A DNA stretch of 47,767 nt from CAURMH01 sp963525745 (lineage in GTDB: Bacteria > Pseudomonadota > Gammaproteobacteria > Enterobacterales > Pasteurellaceae). Below the pieces are notes generated by a model, which searched no databases, was not told where the DNA came from, and worked only from the letters and a program-made list of their open reading frames with translations. Below are positions 41,934 through 47,767 of this stretch, piece after piece. Position 1 is the first letter of the stretch. The number at the start of each line of letters is the position of its first letter. Made by a program: the position numbers and the translations under genes. Location of the stretch: the NCBI GenBank assembly GCA_963525745.1, contig CAURMH010000004.1:1-47767 (forward strand). The letters run 5' to 3'.

Positions 41934-43268
41934 TTATTTTTTCCCTAATTGAGGCAGGACGGAATCTTTTCCGTTGATTAATAAGCCGGTTTGAGCGTAA
42001 ATGCCAAGTTTATTTCTAGTGTCCGTAACATCCAGATTACGCATGGTTAATTGGCCAATCCGATCAATCGGATCAAATGGGGCATTTTCTACTTTTTCCA
42101 TGCTTAGACGTTCCGCCGCATAGGTTAAGTTCGGCGATTCGGTGTTCAGAATGGAATAGTCGTTGCCGCGACGAAGTTCTAAAGTTACTTCACCGCTGAT
42201 TGCTCGAGCGACCCAGCGTTGGGCGGTTTCGCGTAACATTAATGCTTGCGGATCAAACCAACGACCTTGATACAATAAGCGACCTAAACGTAGCCCGTTA
42301 ATACGATATTGTTCGATAGTGTCTTCATTATGGATACCGGTGACTAAACGTTCATAAGCGATGTGGAATAACGCCATCCCCGGCGCTTCATAAATGCCGC
42401 GCGATTTGGCCTCAATGATGCGATTCTCGATTTGATCGGACATGCCTAAACCGTGGCGTCCACCGATTTTATTGGCTTCTAAAAATAATTCTACTGCATT
42501 ATCAAAGGTTTTGCCGTTTAAGGCCACCGGTACCCCTTCCTCAAAACGAATGGTCACGACCTCCGGTTTTACTTCGACGTTTTCGTCCCAAAATGCGACG
42601 CCCATAATCGGTTTTACGATTTTGATACCGGTGCTTAATTCTTCCAAATTTTTTGCTTCGTGCGTGGCGCCAAGCATGTTGGAATCCGTCGAATAGGCTT
42701 TTTCTACCGACATTTTATAATCAAAACCGTTGGCAATTAAAAACTGCGACATTTCAAACCGCCCGCCCAGTTCGTCAATAAATTGCTGATCCAGCCAAGG
42801 TTTGTAGATTTTAAGATTCGGATTAGTGAGTAGGCCATAACGATAAAAACGCTCAATATCATTGCCTTTAAAGGTGGAACCGTCGCCCCAAATGTTGACA
42901 TCATCTTCTTTCATTGCCGCGACAAGCATTGTGCCGGTGACCGCGCGCCCTAGCGGAGTTGTGTTGAAATAAGCGACTCCGCCGGTGGAAATATGGAAAG
43001 CACCGCATTGAATTGCAGCGATACCTTCGTGAGCAAGCTGCGCCCGACAGTCGATTAAGCGTGCATTTTCTGCGCCATACACCATCGCTTTTTTCGGAAT
43101 GGCATTGTAATCCTCTTCATCCGGCTGACCTAAATTTGCCGTGTAAGCATAGGGTACAGCCCCTTTTTGACGCATCCAAAGTAATGCCGCGCTGGTATCT
43201 AAGCCGCCGGAGAAAGCGATGCCGACCTTTTGACCGACCGGGAGGTGTTGAAGAATGGTGTTGGACAT
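41934..43268 (-). CDS. argG: Argininosuccinate synthase
   Basis: ArgG joins citrulline and aspartate with ATP in arginine synthesis. The 444-residue protein is of the longer E. coli type. It has the ATP motif AFSGGLDTSAALLW (residues 18-31), NLGQPDEEDYNAIPKKA, and the citrulline/aspartate segment GNDIERFYRYGLL. Its start has an AAGGTAG-like site upstream. ArgR control is expected, since argR is in the window, but I did not find a convincing ARG box in the 160 bases upstream, which hold two oppositely oriented uptake words (43315 and 43415). Confidence 0.96.
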   Translation of the reverse strand: MSNTILQHLPVGQKVGIAFSGGLDTSAALLWMRQKGAVPYAYTANLGQPDEEDYNAIPKKAMVYGAENARLIDCRAQLAHEGIAAIQCGAFHISTGGVAYFNTTPLGRAVTGTMLVAAMKEDDVNIWGDGSTFKGNDIERFYRYGLLTNPNLKIYKPWLDQQFIDELGGRFEMSQFLIANGFDYKMSVEKAYSTDSNMLGATHEAKNLEELSTGIKIVKPIMGVAFWDENVEVKPEVVTIRFEEGVPVALNGKTFDNAVELFLEANKIGGRHGLGMSDQIENRIIEAKSRGIYEAPGMALFHIAYERLVTGIHNEDTIEQYRINGLRLGRLLYQGRWFDPQALMLRETAQRWVARAISGEVTLELRRGNDYSILNTESPNLTYAAERLSMEKVENAPFDPIDRIGQLTMRNLDVTDTRNKLGIYAQTGLLINGKDSVLPQLGKK

Positions 43269-43429
43269 AAGACTACCTTGTTGTATTTTGATTAAAACGG
43301 AGGGATTATAACAAAAGTGCGGTCGAAATGACGCAATAAATCACGAGGGGGATTTATTTGATCGTTAGGGTCGTTCGACGCAGAGGCGATCTTCAAAATT
43401 CTTTGGATTTTATGACCGCACTTTGTCAA

Positions 43430-44290
43430 TTATTTGGTTAATAAGTCTAACGCTTCCTGATATTTTGCTACGGTTTTGGCGATGATTTCAGGCGGCACTT
43501 TAGGAGCCGGCGCTTGTTTGTTCCAACCGCTGTTTTCGAGCCAATCACGAACAAATTGCTTATCGAATGAAGGCGGATTTGTTCCCTCTTTATAAGTATC
43601 TACCGACCAAAAACGACTGGAATCCGGTGTGAGCACTTCATCCATTAACGTTAATGTTCCGTTTTCGTCCAAACCGAATTCAAATTTCGTATCACAAATA
43701 ATAATGCCTTTGGTTAAGGCGTATTCCGCGGCGGCAGTATAAAGCGCAATAGCTTTTTCTTTTACTTGCGCCGCCAAATCCGCCCCAATTAATTTTTCAC
43801 ATTCTTCGTAGCTGATATTAATATCGTGATTGCCGACTTCTTCTTTGCTGGACGGTGTGAAAATCGGCTCCGGCAATTTACCGGCTTCAACTAACCCCTC
43901 AGGCAGTTTTAGCCCGCAAATGGTTCCGGTTTGTTGATAATCTTTCAAACCGCTGCCCGTTAAATAACCGCGTACAATCGATTCGATTTTAATCGGCGTC
44001 AAACGCTTACAAACCACAGCACGATCTTTTACTAAATCCGCTTCTTCTTTTGGTAGCACATCATAAACGGAATCACCGGTAAAATGATTTGGCATAATAG
44101 GCGCGAGTTTCTTAAACCAAAAATTGGAAATTTGAGTTAGAATTTCCCCCTTGCGAGGAATCGGATCGTCTAAAATCACATCAAACGCCGACAGCCGATC
44201 GGTCGCGACCATTAACATGCGTTTGTCATCAATTTCATAAAGATCACGAACTTTCCCCGAATAGATCTTTTTTAAACTAAGTTGTGTCAT
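43430..44290 (-). CDS. purC: SAICAR synthase (phosphoribosylaminoimidazole-succinocarboxamide synthase)
   Basis: PurC adds aspartate to CAIR in purine synthesis. The 286-residue protein has KIYSGKVRDLYEI at the N-terminus, the ATP/substrate segments ATDRLSAFDVILDDPIPRKG and IESIVRGYLTGSG, and the C-terminal LMDEVLTPDSSRFW. It is longer than E. coli PurC (237 residues) and resembles the longer, yeast-like form. AAAGAGG precedes the ATG. A PurR box lies 69-80 bases upstream of the start. It is downstream of the M15 peptidase gene but probably has its own promoter. Confidence 0.95.
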   Translation of the reverse strand: MTQLSLKKIYSGKVRDLYEIDDKRMLMVATDRLSAFDVILDDPIPRKGEILTQISNFWFKKLAPIMPNHFTGDSVYDVLPKEEADLVKDRAVVCKRLTPIKIESIVRGYLTGSGLKDYQQTGTICGLKLPEGLVEAGKLPEPIFTPSSKEEVGNHDINISYEECEKLIGADLAAQVKEKAIALYTAAAEYALTKGIIICDTKFEFGLDENGTLTLMDEVLTPDSSRFWSVDTYKEGTNPPSFDKQFVRDWLENSGWNKQAPAPKVPPEIIAKTVAKYQEALDLLTK

Positions 44291-44358
44291 GCTTTGCCTC
44301 TTTAATTTATAAATACAAAACCTCAGTTTATTCTACCGCACTTTTTACATTGATTTAA

Positions 44359-44370
44359 GCAAACGTTTGC
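44359..44370. promoter_or_regulatory. PurR box upstream of purC
   Basis: GCAAACGTTTGC is the perfect core of the PurR operator, 69-80 bases before the purC start and 32 bases after the stop of the upstream gene. Confidence 0.82.
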
Positions 44371-44401
44371 CTTTCTCAATAAAAAGCAAGAACGATGATG
44401 A

Positions 44402-45082
44402 TTATAAAATATAGCTTTCAAAAACAATGGGTAAATACGCCTGTAACACCGCTTTACCGGCAATGTCTTCATTCTCCCAAGCTTGTAATAAAACGCCTTT
44501 TGAAAACCGTTGCTTTGCCTGTTCCGCCAACGGCAAATAACTAATATGCCAAGGCTCACGCCCGATTTTTTTATTTTTCGGCATCTGCGTAAACGGCAGC
44601 GCGAAATCAAAGTGCGGTAGGTTTTCGGTGAGAAATTCACTCAGTTCAAAGAAATAACCGCCTTTTTCATATTCCCAAGGCTCAAGCTGTAAGGATTGAC
44701 CTTGAGGCAATAAATCGGGATCGAAAATATCAATTTCCGTGCCCCAATGATGACGGCTTGCCCCCGGTAGCGCTGACCAGCGTAAAATTGCTTGCGATTT
44801 TTGCCAATCATCCAACAATCTCAAATCTAACGCATTGCCTGCATCATCATGCACTTTGCGTTCACCGCTGAATTTACCGTTCCAAATAAGTTGTTGTCGC
44901 GCAAAATCACGAAAACTGCTGGCGGGTTGTAAATTAAAGCCATGTTTGACCGCACTTTGTCGCAAGCCTTGAAAGGCTTTCATTGCCTTTGCCTGCAAAA
45001 AATGATGAGACGAATACGGTGTTGGCAAATTCACCAAATGTTCCCGCGATTTGCCGGTCAACATGTCAGGGGTTAATTTCAT
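44402..45082 (-). CDS. M15-family D-alanyl-D-alanine carboxypeptidase (VanY/DacY-like)
   Basis: A 226-residue zinc peptidase of family M15B, which trims D-Ala-D-Ala from peptidoglycan stems. The zinc and catalytic residues are clear: Ser109-x-His111 with Asp118 in SRHHWGTEIDIFD, and Glu176 and His179 in GREPWHISY. There is no signal peptide at this start, so it may act on cytosolic precursors or use an unrecognised export route. The start lies one base after the dapE stop, giving a dapE-vanY-like pair. A reverse uptake word lies at 44949 and a forward one at 44610. Confidence 0.86.
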   Translation of the reverse strand: MKLTPDMLTGKSREHLVNLPTPYSSHHFLQAKAMKAFQGLRQSAVKHGFNLQPASSFRDFARQQLIWNGKFSGERKVHDDAGNALDLRLLDDWQKSQAILRWSALPGASRHHWGTEIDIFDPDLLPQGQSLQLEPWEYEKGGYFFELSEFLTENLPHFDFALPFTQMPKNKKIGREPWHISYLPLAEQAKQRFSKGVLLQAWENEDIAGKAVLQAYLPIVFESYIL

Positions 45083-45083
45083 C

Positions 45084-46217
45084 TTATTTATCCAATAAAT
45101 TGACTAACATTTGATGATAAATCTGACCGCACTTGGCGAGATCTTCTACGCTCACACATTCATTCACTTTATGAATGGTCGCGTTAAGCGGCCCAAATTC
45201 CACCACTTCTGCGCCCATCAACGCAATAAAGCGCCCATCAGAGGTGCCACCACCGGTTTCCGTTTGTGGCGTAATGCCTGTGGTTTGCTCGATAGCTGCG
45301 GTTAACGCATCTAATAATTTACCCGGTTTGGTTAAAAACGGTTTGCCGGAAAGATTCCACTCAATGCGATATTTCAATCCATGCCTTTCTAGCATTTCAG
45401 CAACTTTTTGTTTGATGATTTCATCGGTGACTTCCGTGCAATAACGCAAATTAAATTGCACGTAAAGCTCGCCCGGAATCACGTTATTGCTGCCTGTACC
45501 GGCATGAATATTGGCGATTTGCAAGCTGGTAGGCGGGAAAAATCCATTGCCATTGTCCCACTGATAGGTTGTCAACTCTTGTAGGAATGGCGCGGCTTTA
45601 TGAATCGGATTTTCTGCTAAATGGGGATATGCCACATGGCCTTGAACGCCTTGAATATAGAGGTTGCCTGTAATCGAACCGCGACGACCATTTTTGACCA
45701 CATCGCCCAAGGTTTTCGAACTGGACGGCTCGCCCACCATGCAATACGTGATTTTCTCACCGCGCGCCATTAAGGTTTCTACCACACGTACCGTGCCGTC
45801 TTTCGCTGCGGCTTCCTCATCGGAGGTAATTAATAAGGCAATCGTACCCGCGTGGTTGGGATTCGCTTTCACATATTCTTCCGCCGCCACGATCATCGCG
45901 GCTAATGAGCCTTTCATATCGGCGGCACCACGTCCATAAAGCATATCATCGACTATTTCGGCAGAAAACGGTGGATAAGTCCATTGGGTTTCATCCCCCG
46001 TTGGCACCACATCCGTATGCCCGGCAAAGGCAATCACAGGCTCACCAGCACCATGCTCTGCCCACAAGTTTAAGGTGTCATTAAACGGCATCCATTCAAT
46101 TTGAAAGCCTAATTTTTCTAAACGTTCGGCAATGAGTTGCTGACAACCTTCGTCATTCGGGCTGATAGAGGGACGGCAGATTAAATCTTGCGCCAGAGAA
46201 ACCACTTTTTCTTGCAT
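45084..46217 (-). CDS. dapE: Succinyl-diaminopimelate desuccinylase
   Basis: DapE removes succinate from N-succinyl-LL-diaminopimelate in lysine and peptidoglycan synthesis. I place the start at ATG 46217 (377 residues), with AGGAGT before it; the frame is open 21 bases further without a signal. The two-zinc site is complete: His67 and Asp69 (AGHTDVVP), Asp100 (RGAADMKG), Glu134/Glu135 (TSDEEAAA) and the C-terminal His (NATIHKVNE). In E. coli yffB lies just before dapE, as here, though here yffB is fused to another gene. Confidence 0.96.
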   Translation of the reverse strand: MQEKVVSLAQDLICRPSISPNDEGCQQLIAERLEKLGFQIEWMPFNDTLNLWAEHGAGEPVIAFAGHTDVVPTGDETQWTYPPFSAEIVDDMLYGRGAADMKGSLAAMIVAAEEYVKANPNHAGTIALLITSDEEAAAKDGTVRVVETLMARGEKITYCMVGEPSSSKTLGDVVKNGRRGSITGNLYIQGVQGHVAYPHLAENPIHKAAPFLQELTTYQWDNGNGFFPPTSLQIANIHAGTGSNNVIPGELYVQFNLRYCTEVTDEIIKQKVAEMLERHGLKYRIEWNLSGKPFLTKPGKLLDALTAAIEQTTGITPQTETGGGTSDGRFIALMGAEVVEFGPLNATIHKVNECVSVEDLAKCGQIYHQMLVNLLDK

Positions 46218-46244
46218 AAAAACTCCTGAAAAAATCACCGCACT

Positions 46245-46589
46245 TTAGGCAAAAACAGCTTGATATTCTTTTTCGTCAAAACCAATCAATGCCTTCCCCT
46301 CTTGCAAAATAATCGGGCGTTTAATCAGTGTAGGATTCTCGGCAAGCACGGAAAGTGCGGTGGCTTTTGACAACGTTTTTTTCACGTCTTCGTCAAGATT
46401 GCGCCAAGTCGTGCTACGTTTATTGACTAAATTTTCCCAACCGAATTGCGCTTCAGCTTGCTGTAAAAAAGCATTATCTAAACCGTCCACTCGATAATCA
46501 TGGAGTTTATGTTCGATGTTGTGATCCGCGAGCCATTTCAATGCTTTCTTCACGGTATCGCAGTTTTTAATGCCGTAAACGGTGATCAT
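46245..46589 (-). CDS. yffB: YffB part, possible separate product from internal start
   Basis: From Met303 of the fusion (ATG 46589-46587) the 114 residues match a full-length YffB (MITVYGIKNCDT to KRPIILQEGKALIGF). A purine-rich stretch with GAGAG lies upstream. If this start is used, free YffB would be made beside the fusion. A forward uptake word is in this half at 46353. Confidence 0.5.
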   Translation of the reverse strand: MITVYGIKNCDTVKKALKWLADHNIEHKLHDYRVDGLDNAFLQQAEAQFGWENLVNKRSTTWRNLDEDVKKTLSKATALSVLAENPTLIKRPIILQEGKALIGFDEKEYQAVFA

Positions 46590-47495
46590 ATTTTCATCTC
46601 TCATCTTCAGTAGTTCTAATGTTAATTTTTCAATATCGTTTTTTCTATACAGACAATCTAGCCAAGAGTCAGGAATATTTTTGACACCATAGTAAGCGCC
46701 TGCAATTTGTCCACAGATTGAGGCATTAGTATCCGCATCATCACCCAAATTTGCCGCCATTAATACGGCATCTTTAAAATTATCCGTATGCCAAAACGCC
46801 CAAAGCGCTACTTCTAGGCTATCTACAACATAACCGATACTGCCGACATCATCAGATTTTTTATTTTTAAATTCGCCAAGACAGATATGTGTTAACTTAT
46901 CAAAAGTTAACGCATCTTTATCTTGAAATAATTGGTCTTTGGTCAGACCTTGAAAAATACGCAAAATCAATGTTGAAAAATATTGGCAAGACTGAATTGC
47001 TTCAGATGTAGCATGCGTAGTTTTTGAACTTAACTCTGCATACTTTAAAACATTTTCATGATTTTGATGATAACGCAAAATGACGGGCATTAAGCGCATT
47101 AAAGAACCATTGCCTGAATATTTTGCATCGGTTCTAGGAGTATAAGGATTACCTGTTCTTTTAAATTCCCCTAGCATAAATGCTACTTGCTTACCAATAC
47201 CAAAGGTATGTGGAAGGCTTGAGTTTTTTCCTGTGTCCGCCCATTCATAATAGCGATTCATTTGGTCAAGGGGATCAAACTCAGGCTTAGCAACTAAACT
47301 TTCAGCTAAGCAAATCGCCATGGACGTATCGTCAGTCCAATGTCCTTTGGGTAAACGAAATTTTCCCCCACTTCGCATATCTGTTAACGGTCTAAAGCTT
47401 CCTCTAGGGCAAAATTCCACGACTGAACCTAGGGCATCCCCACAAGCTAATCCGAGGAAGCCACCTAATGCTCTTTCTTCAATATTTATCATCAT
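46245..47495 (-). CDS. ADP-ribosylglycohydrolase fused in frame to YffB (ArsC/Spx-like)
   Basis: One 416-residue frame joins two known families. Residues 1-~302 are an ADP-ribosylglycohydrolase (DraG/ARH): GDALGSVVE (19-27), the metal motif TDDT (54-57), YSGNGSLMRLMPV and LGDDADT (250-256), with the usual Mg-binding Asp residues. Residues 303-416 are a complete YffB, an ArsC/Spx-fold protein with a single active-site-type Cys312 (YGIKNCDTVKKA). It ends 27 bases before dapE. Start ATG 47495 has GGGAG six bases upstream. No stop separates the halves; the YffB Met303 could also serve as an internal start with GAGAG nearby. The glycohydrolase half is more AT-rich than its neighbours and has no uptake word, which suggests transfer. 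Confidence 0.88.
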   Translation of the reverse strand: MMINIEERALGGFLGLACGDALGSVVEFCPRGSFRPLTDMRSGGKFRLPKGHWTDDTSMAICLAESLVAKPEFDPLDQMNRYYEWADTGKNSSLPHTFGIGKQVAFMLGEFKRTGNPYTPRTDAKYSGNGSLMRLMPVILRYHQNHENVLKYAELSSKTTHATSEAIQSCQYFSTLILRIFQGLTKDQLFQDKDALTFDKLTHICLGEFKNKKSDDVGSIGYVVDSLEVALWAFWHTDNFKDAVLMAANLGDDADTNASICGQIAGAYYGVKNIPDSWLDCLYRKNDIEKLTLELLKMRDENMITVYGIKNCDTVKKALKWLADHNIEHKLHDYRVDGLDNAFLQQAEAQFGWENLVNKRSTTWRNLDEDVKKTLSKATALSVLAENPTLIKRPIILQEGKALIGFDEKEYQAVFA

Positions 47496-47510
47496 TTTTA
47501 TCTCCCAAAA

Positions 47511-47547
47511 ATAAAAAATCCTCAATCTTATTCAGACTGAGGATTTT
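47511..47547 (-). terminator. Terminator of htpG
   Basis: On the minus strand AAAATCCTCA and TGAGGATTTT form a 10-bp stem with a 13-base loop, followed by a T-rich run (TTATTTTT). It separates htpG from the fusion gene and lies upstream of the chosen fusion start. Confidence 0.85.
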
Positions 47548-47576
47548 AACCATTACATTAATCAATCACAAATAGA

Positions 47577-47767
47577 TTAACCCAATAACTTATTGATACG
47601 CTTAATAAACGCCGCCGGATTTTCTAACGAACCGCGCTCTGCAAGCATGGCTTGCTCTAGCAACAATTCTACCCAATCAGCAAATTCCGCTTCATCAGCA
47701 ATGTCAGCTACCTTTTTCACCAAGTGATGTTCCGGATTTAATTCAAACGTGTATTTCACTTCCGGCA
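47577..47767 (-). CDS. htpG: Chaperone HtpG (Hsp90), C-terminal end (cut by window edge)
   Basis: The last ~63 residues of HtpG, the bacterial Hsp90 chaperone. The segment FELNPEHHLVKKVADI, then WVELLLEQAMLAERGSLENP and a C-terminal FIKRINKLL match the dimerisation end of HtpG. The stop is at 47579-47577. The rest of the gene lies beyond the window. A terminator follows it. Confidence 0.93.
   Translation of the reverse strand, partial: PEVKYTFELNPEHHLVKKVADIADEAEFADWVELLLEQAMLAERGSLENPAAFIKRINKLLG

Larger units (their letters stand above)
1157..46361. repeat. Dispersed DNA uptake signal sequences (Haemophilus type)
   Basis: The 9-mer AAGTGCGGT, usually as AAGTGCGGTC, marks DNA for uptake by competent Pasteurellaceae. 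Forward copies start at 1919, 3015, 5620, 7176, 10801, 14739, 17668, 20049, 21395, 23101, 25595, 27285, 30876, 33550, 37516, 40830, 43315, 44610, 46353. Reverse copies (ACCGCACTT) start at 1157, 4979, 9888, 11076, 12533, 16569, 22772, 25162, 26083, 26278, 27271, 28222, 28433, 28798, 29762, 35349, 38635, 43415, 44335, 44949, 45126, 46237. The count is by eye and may miss some. Gaps without copies include 7.2-9.9 kb (the siderophore receptor), 17.7-20.0 kb, 30.9-33.5 kb and the glycohydrolase part of the fusion. Confidence 0.95.

Noticed and set aside
43269..43429. ARG box upstream of argG
   Set aside because: No stretch keeps the TGNAT-N4-ATNCA pattern; only two uptake words in opposite orientation stand out.
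1..47767. CRISPR array or insertion sequence
   Set aside because: No regularly spaced direct repeats with unique spacers and no intact transposase gene or terminal inverted repeats were seen.

Overview
The window is chromosomal DNA from a member of the Pasteurellaceae. The strongest sign is the Haemophilus-type DNA uptake word AAGTGCGGT, which I found by eye at least 41 times on the two strands (about one per 1.2 kb), in genes, between genes and inside terminators. Gene content and order (truA-accD-folC, divergent mdh/argR, prfA-prmC-sirB1-like-kdsA, lolCDE, yffB-dapE) fit a gammaproteobacterium of this family. The moderate GC content would suit Basfia/'Mannheimia succiniciproducens', Aggregatibacter or a close relative, but I cannot fix the species.

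Layout. 1-3.0 kb: start of leuC (minus), then yihI, a DUF2489 gene whose membrane anchor is cut off by an amber codon at codon 2, and hemN. 3.1-10.5 kb: a surface and iron-uptake block. It holds an XRE-type regulator facing a small surface lipoprotein, the Slam translocator for that lipoprotein, a YdgA/DUF945 protein, a Fur-controlled FepA-type catecholate siderophore receptor and an IroE-like periplasmic esterase. 10.5-18.3 kb: housekeeping genes (folC, accD, truA, rplY, dedA-family, mdh, argR, a TIGR01777 epimerase, yccA, tRNA-Ser). 18.4-26.4 kb: an eight-gene Ftr1-P19 type iron-import operon behind a Fur-like site and a CTTT repeat. 26.5-29.4 kb: a PepSY protein with an OmpR-type response regulator and a QseC-like kinase. 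Its leader carries a PmrA-like direct repeat and a 19-codon upstream ORF. 29.4-40.8 kb: a decayed yihY fragment, SOS-controlled dinB, epmC, prfA-prmC-sirB1-like-kdsA, a 2-hydroxyacid dehydrogenase, lolCDE and an aroG-type DAHP synthase behind a TrpR-type operator. 40.9-47.8 kb: lysO, argG, purC (behind a PurR box), an M15 peptidase, dapE, an in-frame fusion of an ADP-ribosylglycohydrolase to the ArsC/Spx-like YffB, and the 3' end of htpG.

How the parts work together. Three iron modules lie close together: receptor plus esterase for catecholate siderophores, the ferrous Ftr1-P19 system with its periplasmic electron-transfer proteins, and a Slam/lipoprotein pair of a kind often used to capture host iron or heme. 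Two have Fur-like sites. Several classical regulons can be read directly from operators: LexA at dinB, TrpR at the DAHP synthase, PurR at purC and ArgR at argR.

The most unusual items are the ADP-ribosylglycohydrolase-YffB fusion, the amber codon in the DUF2489 gene, the self-contained XRE/palindrome/lipoprotein/Slam unit, and the leader of the PepSY two-component locus. All calls were made by reading; no database search was run.
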